A DNA stretch of 64,000 nucleotides, taken from Lyophyllum atratum (taxonomy: Eukaryota > Basidiomycota > Agaricomycetes > Agaricales > Lyophyllaceae). A program made the translations under genes and the position numbers. Location of the stretch: assembly GCA_014905825.1 (NCBI GenBank), contig JACGCN010000023.1, positions 801,188-865,187 of the forward strand, in the 5' to 3' direction. Positions 22,716 through 34,412 of the stretch are shown here, piece by piece. How positions within the stretch are numbered: position 1 is the stretch's first letter; each line of letters begins with the position of its first letter. The notes below the pieces were generated by a model. It saw only the letters and a program-made list of their open reading frames with translations, was not told where the DNA came from and ran no database searches.

Positions 22716-24125
22716 AGAAGGACCCCCAAAAGAACCTAGAGTGCTCCGTCTACTAATATGCGTAGTTTGCCAAGGAGATGGGTATATCCAGTTAGCTCAT
22801 GTGCAAGCAGAGTTGAGCCACTGACTATGACAGTGATGATCGCATAGTTGACAAAGGATGCAGGATCATGTGTGGCGTTGGGGTGGCCCGGTCAACTCCG
22901 GTGCTGGATAGTGGCAAGCCCAGCTTTTCTTCCCCTGAATCCTTCAGCGTTCGTATTTTGTTTGATGGCCGTGGAACGAGACGTCGCTATGCCATTCGTA
23001 TATTCATGATCCCCAAAGTTCGGTCCTGCAGTTCCATAATTCACGGGACTCACCAACGCTATCCCGGACGCAGTACATCTGTTAGCTGTCATTGTCATTT
23101 TGTTCTGAGTTAAATCATAAAGATAGGCGTCTCGATGTGCTTGTTTTCTCAGTTTAAGCAGCAGCACCTACCAGAGCCGGGGTGACGACAGGAATAAAGC
23201 ATAACGTGAGTCATTCCAATTGCCGTGCATGTTCATGGGTCGAACATGTTAGCGGGCCAGGGTAACATAGCCAGGTGGATGTACAGACCGAAATATTCTC
23301 TGTAGAGCAAGCGAGAGTTGGGCGACCACCATAGTGATAGCTTCGCGGACCGTTCAGGAGGCCATTCTCGGGCCTAACCTCAAGTCTTCCTAGCAGTGAC
23401 TTGGGTAGTTTATCGATGCGGATGAGTGAAAGCGACGTGTACATCTAGCGCACCGGCTGCGTACTGGAATGCTGTATAGAAGATGCCTCAAAGCACATGC
23501 ACGAGTGATAGTTGTCCTCCAGTCCAGGAATTTCGGGCAGATGCACCTAGCAATTGGCGCGCTGCGAAATCGTCGCAAGCATGATAATGTGGAGATATTG
23601 ACCTACGCCCCATACCATGATGCGGATGATTAGGTCAACGCCCTTCCATCACGGACTTTTCAAGACAGAAGATTGGATGACGAACATTGACAGGGGAGGG
23701 AGTGCTGAAGCTAAAGAAAGGTGTTGCCGTAAGGAGACAAGATTGTGACGCGAGAGGATAGATTCCATATACCTCTGGCCTAGACTCCGAATCGGACAGG
23801 GGGCTCCTGTGGTACCGCACATGACGTCTCGCAGTTGCACCCCTTAAGGCTGCAGGGCTAGGCAAATGTGGCGACGTTGCTGGCGAGGATTCGGAATACA
23901 GTAAGTATCGTTCGACAGACTTGGCTGCACACGGTCGATAGAAAGCCTGAAGCAAACAACTTGGGCTATACGCACCGGCATGCTGGCTAATGTGGAGTAC
24001 AGGCTGTATACCAAAGCACCATCCTGTGACACAGATATGTCAGTACCTTCTTCACAAGAGGGTTTTCCGGGTTTGCCGATCCAGATTCATGCATATCTAC
24101 CTTGCATTCTGTTTAATCTCAAGTT

Positions 24126-24352
24126 CTCGCGAGCCTGAGTCCACGTCGCACGAAGAAGCTCGCTTCGCGGGCAACAGTTCCCCGGCGGTAGTTAGAGTAG
24201 TAGGTTCCCCGGGCCCAGGAGCGGAAAGTGGGTCGGGAAATGACCAAGAATATGACTGGTACTTTGGTGATATTATCGGCACCATCCGTTTGACAGGAAT
24301 TGAAAGGCTAAAGCACGCACTATTGGCGTTTGACGCAAGCATTCATTCATGA
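24126..24352 (+). CDS. Possible 3' exon of an unidentified gene
   Basis: An open stretch ending TGA 24350-24352 encodes an acidic, low-complexity part and then an ordered-looking end, YDWYFGDIIGTIRLTGIERL. The composition looks like a real C-terminus, but I cannot join a convincing upstream exon. An ATG at 24029 opens a nearby frame that does not splice in phase. Family unknown. Confidence 0.22.
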
Positions 24353-26967
24353 TGATCTGATAAAGTCTGGTAAGGTTAACTCTTGAGGCACACTGTGGCA
24401 CATTGATAATGCCGTATGGAACGTATGTGGGGAAACCCCACAACTTGGAGACTACGAGCAGTCGTCGGAGGTCTTCAAGTTGACATCACTCCGACAGCGG
24501 TCGGAATTGGCAGTGGCAGGAAAGTAGGACTGTTTGCTCCTGTTATCCCTGAAGCATGAAGCTCGGAGTTGGAAATAGCCGGCCAAGTTCCATCCGTACG
24601 AACTTGTGCCACATCTATTGCCAGAACCGCAATTTTTACTTCGACGCTTTGGACCGCTCAAAAATTATGACAGAATTCCTATGAGCGATTTTTATATCTG
24701 GTCTCAAAGAGTTGTTTAACTCCTTCATCTTCTTTCACCCGCCGAGAGGTGTGAGGCGTCTGCGCGACTCTTCTGGCCATGACCTCTGTGACCAATGTAC
24801 GGTGTCAGTCGCCCTGATAGCCAAGTCTTTTAAATTGTATGTGTCTCTATATTATTCTTGAGCGAGAAACCCCTCACAAAAGATGCTAGAATTTCGCATT
24901 ATTAGAGCATCGATGGCCCACTATGCCACACTTTATTCGTCATTCTGGACTGCTACAATTCATATCACGCCCCCGTGTCGGCAGTTAGAACCAAAGTCGT
25001 GCGACTGGCATGAACACGTTTGGTTGACACTGAACCGCGTGCCCGAACGATACCGATCGATAAAGTAACCTTCCACTCCACACTACTTGATTTTGACAAT
25101 CGCTGGCCATCGGTCCTCCTCTTTCACGACAAAGTGATGAAATCTTTCCTATCGCCTACCACAATGCGACAGCTCGAGTCTTACAAGCACGAATTATTTT
25201 TGGGCCTTCCTCTGTCTGTCACACAACCCCGCCGACGTCAGTCTATCATCGCAGTCATCTCGCGATAATTAATACACCACAGCACCGCTCAATCTGCACT
25301 TAATCGTTCATTCAATATTTCTGCGCAGGAGGAAAAATGTGTCGTCTGACCCAAAGCCGGAATCTTGGGGGAGGAGAATGGGTGTATTCTTGCCTTCCTG
25401 CCAGCCCTGTCACCTCCCCGTCGTCCCTCGCCTGTCATAGGATACATCATGGTGTGTCAGTGCGTTATCTTGCCAAACCTTCCGCGGAGATGAGTAGCAG
25501 GCGACTGTTCTATAAGTCATGAGTGTCGCAATATCCATCTGGTGATCTAGTTCATCCTTGACTCCGTCTCGTCAATCACATCGTACACGCTTGGAATGTC
25601 GTTTAGCATTTGTTTGGAGTGCAAAGCACGCGGCCAGTGTGGGCTCAAAGATGCCTTATAACCCGGCATCGGATCCTTGAAGCTCCTTGAGGCCCCTTAG
25701 GTTTATGTCGAACAAACTTTTGAACCGGGATATCCATGCTCCACTTCCCCCACCTTTGCGAGCTTCAGCGTTGCATCAGCGGCTCAGGACGACGGCCTTC
25801 ATCTCGGACGGACATCCGAGTTTCGCCCCTTCGCTCCTTCCCTCCGATCCTCGAATGGGATGTTTTTGAAATCACGCGCGCTTTTGGTCATTGGCACATC
25901 GTTCTCTTAACCTGGAGACTAAAATGAATTGCCATCTTACCCAAAATGAAAGTCTATACCCCATGGTCATCAAACTAACCATCACATGATGATTTCTTCA
26001 CGGCGACAACGGGGCTTATTGGATCTCATGGAATACTGGAATCCAGGGACAATGACTAGTGTCAAACACAATGTTATTCGCATTGAAATGTATCATATTC
26101 CAGCCCCTCACCTTCCTTCCATCGATCCTAAGGTCAATTCAAGGTTTCATTCAGTAGGGCCGTTTGACTGCTTTGATTTCGTCGCAAGTGCATACCTTCA
26201 CACATTCATTCCGTACGGGAATGCTTCGAAGCGAGTTCTCAGGAAGTCTCACAGGCAGTGTAGTCGATGTCTTCCTGTCACACATGTATCCACGGCGAGT
26301 GGATTTTTCTCGAGCCTCGACATCTGTTCCCCGCCTCTCAAGGTTCATAAGTGGAGAGCTATATCATGCGCCGCTAGATCCAGGCAAAGTTGACCTACTT
26401 GATACCCAGCCCGCACGTAGTTTTTGTTGCCTTTGAAGCGCGGCATCAGCTCGGGAGCCTCATCTCCGTGAGAAGCCAAGAAGAGGCGAACTTTGTCCTC
26501 TGACCCTAGCTTCTCTTCCGAAAACCACTAACATACGATAGCTTTCAGGCAAGAAACAAGCACACAGGTGCATTCTCGATGTTCTCGAAAGAAGACAGAG
26601 CATCTGATAACGATCGATTCGGCAAAAACCATTCGTCCCCGTGGTTGGGTCCGCCGAGAAAATCAGGAACTTACCTATCAAGGTCTCATGCGAGCTAGCC
26701 TCTACTTAGAACTGCTGCCCCATTTCTCCGTATCAGATTCTGTCGACATCATGACGCATGATGGCGGCCCGAGGGGAGGGCAGGTCCACACAAGAAATGA
26801 CCGCATGGGTATATTTATAACTGGCGATATTCCGTCCGGTCAAGGTCCGTTCGATGATGAGGGTAAGAAGCTCGACTATGAGTAGGGTAATGTGAGGTGG
26901 CATTAATGGTTAATAAGGAGATGCGCCGCTTAGATGGTTCTCCGGATTATGTGTATATGATGTGGGG

Positions 26968-28928
26968 TTATGACCAGCCATCCTGGCTTCTTCTCCGAAG
27001 TGGAAGCGGAAGCCAAGGCTTCCGAGCTTTTTGGCTATTCGGACTGCTTGAGAGGCCAACTTTCCGGATTTTGGCAAGCCTGCGCGTGCAAATTTCATGG
27101 TAAGTCATCTGGCAAGGTCATGAACAAAGAAACTCATACTTTCTAAGGCCCATCCACGCCACTAATAGTGCAAGCGCTGCAGACCCTGTGGACATGCCAT
27201 AGAAGGCATATGGGTTTTGCTCCATATGGCTCGTCAACTGTACATGAGAGTTTCCCAGTGATGTTGAAGATGGATGTTGAGACAAATACGGCAGCTTACG
27301 TTCATACCAAAAAGTCCAGCAATTAAAGCCCCTGAGCCTACACCCAGCGTGGCGATAGACACCTACTGATCGTTAGTCAGAGGGTCGTTTCAGAGTGTTT
27401 CAACAGTACCTGCAAGTCGAGAGCAAGTAATGCATTACGATTAGAGTCCAAGATTAGTTCCACAATCTCTTGTGTGGATTGTACATTGCTCTATTCGATC
27501 ATTAGTATGCCCCCTCAAAGAGGACAAATTCCTTACCTGTATATTCTCCGCCTCGTTGACTATCTCCTCCACTTGTTTAGTAAAGGATTCTAGTAAAACT
27601 TCTAGCTCCTCGTGATCCTGTAGCTCACGAATTATACTGTTTTTCTTGTCCGTGAGGTACATCGCATTCAAATCATCATCTGCGGGGAGACGAGTCAGGA
27701 ACACAGGTAGAAAAGATTGACGTGATTGATACCTTGGCTCAAGACTTCCTCTAAAGCCTCCTCGACCTGTCACCTGATTAACTCCTTTGGAACAGACATA
27801 CGGAGACAGACTGACATACCAACTTGGCTCTGTTCTGAAAACTGGTCAGGCGCCTAGAGTAGTGGAGCAGACGCTTAAATCGATCGTGATCGATATTGTC
27901 CTCCAATTCTGCTAGCAAGCCTCCCACGAGATTACGGATGAAGACCATCTCAGCCTCCAACGCGCTTAAGACGGAGAGAAGAATTGATTCGAGAGCTCTG
28001 ATGGATTAATGTAGGTATCTTGCGGAAAGAATAGTCTAAATATCAATACCTGAATTCGTAGGGTGAGCCAGACCCTTTGGACTTGAGGTTGTGCTATACG
28101 GTTCACGTCAAGTTACGCCACTCAAAGATTAGAAGGTCACTGACTTCCAAATGATACAGAAAAACCGAATGAAGCCTGGAGTCGGCGGAACCATACGTGT
28201 CAAAAAGGATAACAGCATCGGATTTGACAAGAGCCCGAATGTGAAGTATGTTGACCTGCAGCCAACTTCAAAACTCAACTTTCTAGGACATTTGCGCGAA
28301 ACCCACCAGGATGGCTTCCCTTCGCACGAGAATAGTTGGGACGAGATTAGGGACTCGAGAATCGATTTTGCGTAGATCGCGGGCCTTTGATTTTTAAGTT
28401 CAGTGGGCTTGATGATCCGATAATCTTCGCTCACATTCAAAGCGTGTTCCGCACTCAAATCGGACTTTTTGAAATGACCGGAAATTGTCTTCACGTTGCC
28501 TGGCAGAAGAGTTACCTTACGAAGACACATGTCATGAGTCTGATTTACCTTCAGCATCCAGCACGGTACCTAGGAATACGTCTCAGACTCAAATTAACCG
28601 AAAACTCCTTCAATTACTCACAACGCAGCATCAGATCCGTTGGCTGACGCCCTTTCATCACCTTCTCTAAAATTGCAGCCTTGGCTGCATCCTCCTCATC
28701 ATTCGACAACTCAACTGGGGGAGTATGCTGCTTCGTCGACCAAGAGATGTTCCTAGACGTGGTGTAACTCGCCAGTGGACCTTTTCGTGTTTCTAACCGA
28801 GCATAGGAGGCGTTTGAAGAGAGTTGAAGCACACGCTTTGAAACGAGCGGTTGTGAGCAGCGGTGATGCGGGGTAAATGCCAGGCTTGTGGCGTTTGGAG
28901 AGGCGACAGCCCTGCGAAGTGCTCGCAT
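26968..28928 (-). CDS. MRS2: Mitochondrial Mg2+ channel, MRS2/LPE10 (CorA family)
   Basis: Start taken at ATG 28928 because MRALRRAVASPNATS opens a basic, Ser/Arg-rich mitochondrial presequence; in-frame ATGs upstream (28967, 29099) are possible. About ten exons join to TAA 26968-26970. In order: NVKTISGHFKKSDLSAEHAL; RDLRKIDSRVPNLVPTILVR; HIRALVKSDAVILFDTYGS; DSRLHSVFLYHLE; the long coiled-coil helix region LESILLSVLSALEAEMVF and FKRLLHYSRRLTSFQNRAKL; VEEALEEVLSQ; DDDLNAMYLTDKK. The first membrane helix (TLGVGSGALIAGLFGMN) ends in the GMN selectivity motif. The second helix (AALALLVAWMGLR) precedes a basic C-terminus, KLAKIRKVGLSS. A 21-nt exon at 28549-28569 is needed to link the presequence exon to the core. 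It forms a pentameric inner-membrane Mg2+ channel. Intact. Confidence 0.93.
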
Positions 28929-29655
28929 TACATGACTGGAACTTGTTCTCCAGAACCCTGTATGCATGCGCAGATGCGAACCCTTGGAAGCCGCGTTGTC
29001 GAGAAGCGAAGACGATGCAGAGGAAATTTCAGGATATCCACATGACGTGTTACTGGTCACATGTGACCCTGTAAAATCAACGTGATCCACTGATCGCAAC
29101 CCAGGGCCCCACGAGCCATTTCTTCTTCCAAATGGGAAAACATGTCCGGATTCAAGATTCTGACTCTAACCAACTTGTAACTCGTTCCTTCATTTAGCTG
29201 CTATCCAGGGAAGACTCTTTAGCCATCGGCCAGGCTTGTGATCCGTGTTCCATCTGTCGACCAACGCTCCTGAATGTATGTACACCGAAATCCATCGAAA
29301 TCCATTCCACTTTACCTTACTCTCTCTAATTATGTTTTTTCACAAGGCTTCGTTATATATATACAATGATCTAGTTGATGCATAGTCATGAATCTTCCAT
29401 GGATATTTTGCTTGTTTTCGACCTGGAACGTTGCCACAGCGTGCTCTGGTTTCGACTGATCGGACATACCCGTTTTCGGCAAGAGATGGTCGACGAGATC
29501 AGGCATCTGTTGATTCTTTCTTTTCTAGGCTGGGGTCCCTCTTCACAGGCTTATTACATATGCAGCTACAGCCGGCTCCTTCCTCCCTACTTCAACCTGA
29601 CTTATGACTTAACATGAAGTGGGCCTAACATACCTTCTCCCCTCTCCGCGCTACG
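28929..29655. other. Divergent promoter region between MRS2 and the next plus-strand gene
   Basis: About 730 bp. A short tandem GAAATCCATC repeat is at about 29286-29306. A plus-strand open frame at 29375-29617 lacks motifs. No other gene seen. Confidence 0.45.
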
Positions 29656-30446
29656 ATGTCTGAAACTCGAAGGCTTTTGGAAGCGGCTGTAGCTCTCTCA
29701 TACCTTCTACATGCCAGCAAGGTCCCTCATGCGTTTTACGGGAGTGTCTTGACTGCTGTTCTATCGAACGCTCCGCATGCGAACGCAAGTTCTTTCTACC
29801 TCCATATAATCTCAGTTATTCTTACCCTTCGCAGGAGATTTTTTGCATAGTTGAGTTTGGCCAGAATCACCCCTTCCGGCGGGTGCGCGACGCGCTCTCC
29901 GGCAGTGCAGACTTCACCACGACCAACTCCCCTTGGACAAATAGGTTTGCAGTTTTGTAGATCGCCCATTTCCCTAACCGTCAATCCGTACAGGCTCCAC
30001 GCCACATATCGTCGACTGATCCCACCTATCGACGTAAGCCCATTCGATTCAGCCTTTGCCTGCAGGACATAATAGCTTTGGGCTGCTGATAGATCGAGAT
30101 ACTGGCCGCCGGGGAGTCGGGCCCACGCCACTTGGACAACACGACTGTGATGAAGCTTCAAGGCGTCCCGTTCCTGACGATCTCGGAGTTCATCCGAGCC
30201 AAGCTAAAATCATGGATAATGTACGCTATGCATTTGCGATCCTCGTCTTCTGGCTGCAGTTAAAGCTGCTTGCTCCGTAGCCGTGGCTCGGATGGCGATG
30301 CGCAAGATATCTCTTACGTGCTTTCTCGTTACTGGAACCGTGTAGACATCAATCGAATATCTGAGCAAGACATGGGCGTTTTTGTTTCTCGTAACGCCAT
30401 CGCGGCACCGGCCTGGACAGCGATCAAGAGAAAGTACGGGATGTAA
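29656..30446 (+). CDS. Conserved Agaricomycete protein of unknown function (nucleotidyltransferase-fold-like pattern)
   Basis: ATG 29656 opens MSETRRLLEAAVALSYLLHA. The first intron has a GC donor (GCAAGT at 29785), and the next exon reads EIFCIVEFGQNHPFRRVRDA followed by LSGSADFTTTNSPWTNR. Next come LHATYRRLIPPID, then IEILAAGESGPRHLDNTTVM, then GVPFLTISEFIRAKLKSW, and a last exon with DISYVLSRYWNRVDINRI to TAA 30446. About 210 aa. Strand-like 'DxEIL' after a hydrophobic segment, followed by 'VPFLTISEFIRAKL', resembles the small nucleotidyltransferase-like proteins that are multi-copy in mushroom genomes. I recall such sequences only as hypothetical proteins, so no activity is assigned. All joins are in phase. 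Confidence 0.72.
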
Positions 30447-32067
30447 CCCGCGTGAATCAAACAGGGAACGAGATGCCAGCCGGTTGGGGACACTGTGGAC
30501 GCTCGGCGGGGCTGACAGAGGGGTTGAAAAGACGCGAAGGAGCCTTCGACGTCGCATGATTTAGTATACTCCTTCATATTGGGATCGGGCTTGTATGTAT
30601 ATTCGTACCGCAGTAGTTTTAAATTCTCATTGCCTCATGACACATCCAGCGGGCATGGCTGCGATCATTGCGTTACGCACCGGCATTATGGATCAACTCC
30701 GCTGGTAACAACCAATGTTGAGGTCTTCGCGATGTCGTGTGGTTGAAACACCATGTCAACATCTCCCATGAACCATACATATGTTTCCATGCCGCGATCA
30801 TTCCCATGGGCATGTTCTGCCGCTGGAAAAAATATACTCGGTGGTATAACTGCGGTCCGTGAGACGCGAGTATTTGATGGTTCGCCTGGATTTTCTGCTG
30901 CTTTGGGTGGCTCGAGGCAATCGTAGGTAAGCTACGATATCGCTGATAATCTTGGAAGCAACAAGGAAAGTTTTCTATCGGGCCCGCGTCCTCGGCGCGT
31001 TATCGTTGATCAGCATGTGCAGATAGGTATCAGCGGGCGTCAATATGTAGCAGCTAGGGGAAAATTATAAGGCCTTCGCTTCCACGTTGGTACTTTCTAT
31101 TTCGGAAAGCCGGTCACGCAAGAACTTCAGGGCAGAGTATCTTTGTGCTCTGGCAACATACCCCACAAAGTAGAAAAATGAACTTCCTGGTCTATTTTAA
31201 TGTAGAACTGCAATGGGCCAGTCTAAAAAGATTGAAGAGAAATATATCACTCACACCTGTCAAAGCAAGGCTGGAGAGTTCCGACTACCTATGTCCCTCC
31301 CAGCTGGCTTTAAAGCCGTTCGCCATCCCCAATTCCCCACATTATGACGGCATTATGAATTACATCAAATTCCAAGCGAGGCCCTTGGGAGCATTAGGCG
31401 GGAGTGGCAGGATCTGATTGGCTGGCGAGGTCCTTCCGAGCTTGTTCAGGGTTGTAGCGAACCCGACGCGGAGTTTCCGTGTGACTACGTATATATATGA
31501 GGAGGAGCACGCGGGGCTGGATCCAATATGCAATGCGGAGGTCGAATGACGGAAGTAAAATTTTGTCCAGTATGCCTACGAGAAGTAGCGAGGGAGTAAA
31601 GCATGTACGAGGGGTAATGAAGACCGTATTTGTGGCAAGAGTACATGAGATCTGAATTAACTTCGAGTTCTGGCTTGTGCGCATGAGCGGTGTCCGTTAG
31701 TGAAGAGCTGAGACCCCGTAGGATCTTCAAATGCCCACAAATTTGAGGCGTAAGACATCTCAGGCTCTAGAAACACAGATAATCAACCTCAGGGCATGAG
31801 TCCAGATGGACGAAGAAAAAATCTCGTTTGAGGCTCAAAGAATCGAGGAATGGGGCACATATTTGGTCGCGATGTTAGAAATCAATAAGCGCAGTTCAAG
31901 CTCCGCAGGTCGTCCGAGCCTCGGAAGTAAACCCGGTCCGATCGATGCCGAACAAGCTTTTTCTCAGACTATAGTTTTCTTTACATAGCTTGTGGAGTGG
32001 CAGGATGATAATCAAAGAGAAAAGTAGTAGAACAGCAGACAACGCGACAGATGAGTCTCTAGAACAT
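30447..32067. other. Gene-poor interval, 1.6 kb
   Basis: Lies between the unknown-function gene and the stop of the short-chain dehydrogenase. Short open frames on both strands (31145-31417 plus, 31394-31684 minus, 31806-31988 plus) have no motifs. Nothing I can support. Confidence 0.45.
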
Positions 32068-33122
32068 CTAAACCACAAATCCCTGTATTTGGCATGGCTC
32101 AGATCAGATAGGCGCAAGTTAACCGAAGGTAAGGCACTGACGCCGTTCGCTCGAATGTTTTGACCATTGACCCATTGCGCTGCTGGGCTGGCCAAAAACG
32201 CGACGAGTGGCGCGATATCTTCAGGTTGTCCGAGACGATTACCTGGGTGCTGCGAAGCGATATAGTTTATGACTTGGTCCGGCTTGCCTGCTCGGAACAG
32301 GTCTGTATCGACAGGGCCGGGGGAGACCGTATTTACAGTAACTCCTCGTGCCCCAAGGTCCTTGGCGAGAACGCGTGAAATCTGCTCCATAGCGCCTGAT
32401 CAGAGAGCATGGTCAGCCACGACTTAGAGGCGTTAAGCTTCGTGCAAACCCTTTGAGGCAACGTAAGTGAGCGCATTGGGCAAAACTGAGGAGGCAGCTG
32501 TTAGGCTACTAGAGAAGAATATGATACGGCCGCCTGCTACACATGATAGATGGAATTATTAAAAGATTTATGAACATTAAGAGCGAGACGTACGCGCTGG
32601 AAGGAGCGGCGCGACAGCTTGCGCCAAAAATAAAGGCCCCTTCACGTTACTGTTCATATGATCATCGAAGAATTGCTCGTCGACATCGGCCAGGGGCTTG
32701 CTGCCCATGATCCCAGCATTGCAAATCAAAATGTCGACCTTTCCGTACGCCTTCATCGTTCCATCAAGAAGCTCCTTTCCGCCGGCAATTGTCGAGACAT
32801 TAGCTTTGACAGCCACAGCTCCGCCCTTTCCTTTGGCGACGATCTCCTTCACGAGGTCTTCAGCTGGCTTCGCGCTATTGACATCTATGATAGATTCCAT
32901 TATCATCAACATGGGATCGAGGCTTGAAGCAAATAGACAAACAATTTATAACGACATCGGCACCTTCCTCTGCCAGACGTCTTGCTATGGCTGCACCAAT
33001 GCCCCTGGACGATCCGGTGACAATGGCCACTTTCCCTATTGAACATTGAGCGCTTGGTGCAGAAAAGAGGAGGTTTCCGGAAAGTCCTTACCATCGAGAG
33101 TTGTGGTCAGCGTGGATGCCAT
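32068..33122 (-). CDS. Short-chain dehydrogenase/reductase (3-ketoacyl-ACP-reductase-like)
   Basis: ATG 33122 (MASTLTTTLDG) is followed across an intron by KVAIVTGSSRGIGAAIARRL, a classical TGxxxGxG cofactor loop. VVINYVNSAKPAEDLVKEI is spliced over an intron near 32886-32937. Then come KVDILICNAGIMG (NAG motif), DDHMNSNVKGPLFLAQAV, a Ser-rich strand GGRIIFFSSS and the catalytic YVASKG. ARGVTVNTVSPGPVDTDLF and PEDIAPLVAFLASPAAQWVN follow. The last intron must be removed so that the protein ends NGGFVV and stops at 32068-32070; without it the frame runs on into an unrelated 60-residue tail. About 255 aa, a full-length classical SDR with probable NADP(H) preference (Arg after the Gly motif). 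The substrate is unknown. Confidence 0.92.
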
Positions 33123-34412
33123 TTTGACGATGTAGCAGTTGTTTTGTGGACTTCCAAGCTATGAGATACGAGAGGCGAGTTGTTCTTGTTCGCTAGTTAC
33201 AAAGGGATAGGGAGGTTCCACACCCTTTAAATTTCTTTGCCCATGTCTCAATGACCCACCGAATTCCGAGACTAGATCTTTTTCGCTGGTTACGAACTGC
33301 TACGCAGGGATAACTTAGAGGTTCGAATACCTCTAAATTTCTTTGCTCATGTCTGAATGACCCACCTAAACTGCGAGGTAATTTCCAGCGCAGTATCAGG
33401 AAACAGACTTTGGTATAGACCGGTGACCGTTCCCTCAACGAAGGGCAAGCCTCCTCTACTCGAAGTTTCCTCCTTTGAGGGACTGGTCACGAGTCTACCT
33501 TTGGTACGCTCTACTCTACGTCTCCCGTTTCGCAACAAGCAGGTATCTGAGTGCCATAGGCCATCTCCATCCCAATGCATGGGCTGCAGAATAGATAAAT
33601 CGCAGTGGAAGAGACTGTCTTGAGAAGAATATTGCACATGGAGCGTTCAAACCTGTCGAAGGGAATTCCGCCTCTGCTGTCCCCCTCCCCGAGATGCCCT
33701 TCCACGACTTGGGCTGCTTCATATGGAAGATTGTCCCCAAGATCCTTGTCCTCAAACTTGCACTCACCGAGTGTTGCCAGGAATCATCGTCGTCAGAACA
33801 ATCTGATGTCGTACTCCTCTTCTGCACTCCAATTCTTGTCAGCGCAGCTCCTAAGGTCGACGCAGTGAGGAACAGTTAACATAGACGCGTTCAAACTTCA
33901 TCGCAGGAGGGTGGAATGAAGAGCACTTTTTTGGAGTTGATTGAAATAGTCGGTCGAGGACAAACAAAGCGAGCTTTTTCGGGAAATTTCCGGTCGAAGC
34001 AAGTTGTCTCTTTCCCCAATCACGAGCACCCTACTTACCTGTGTCTCGAGGACCTTACATCGCACATGGACTGTTTCAACCCTTTCATGAGCTAATTTTT
34101 CTACCAATTAGGAATCAACTTCTTCTGTGGCTTGTCTGAAGCATCCCGACCTCTTGCATTAAACACATTTAGGAGCGCGTCAGGTATGCACAAGCGGTGC
34201 CGCAATTCCTTTGATTCTTCTGTCACACATGTGCGCTCAAACCATGTAGGAAAACAAGACAGGTCATATTCTTGGCTTTCTCATCCCAACACGGAATTTT
34301 TGCTACCGATGTTCAATCTACGCGGCATACAAAACCTCGAGCTCGAGGGGCATATGCATTCGTCTTTCTGGTCCGTACTGCATGGTTATGTGTTCTCCCT
34401 GTATCCCGTAAT
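33123..34412. other. Gene-poor interval, 1.3 kb
   Basis: Lies between the lyase stop and the dehydrogenase start; it should contain the dehydrogenase promoter and lyase 3' UTR. Overlapping open frames at 33347-33868 show no family. A diverged direct repeat at 33212-33377 is listed separately. Confidence 0.45.
33212..33377. repeat. Diverged direct repeat, about 60 bp, 106-bp spacing
   Basis: Copies at 33212-33270 and 33318-33377 share GAGGTTC, then TAAATTTCTTTGC-CATGTCT and AATGACCCACC. The spacer is unrelated. Function unknown; it may be a relic of a local duplication. Confidence 0.7.

Larger units (their letters stand above)
21526..26967. other. 5.4-kb gene-poor tract
   Basis: I read both strands and found no gene that joins into a recognisable product. 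It contains an old 325-bp tandem duplication (22071-22715) and one open frame of coding-like composition ending at 24352. Other open frames (for example 25020-25268, 25986-26393, 26568-26885, all plus) give no family. Orphan multi-exon genes could still be hidden here, since exons of unknown proteins cannot be joined by eye. Confidence 0.45.

Noticed and set aside
23635..23955. 106-codon minus-strand frame in the gene-poor tract
   Set aside because: Ser/Pro-rich with no motif, and frames on the other strand are equally open.
33318..33345. tRNA-like T-arm (GAGGTTCGAATACCTC)
   Set aside because: No matching acceptor, D or anticodon arm within range; the loop length is wrong.
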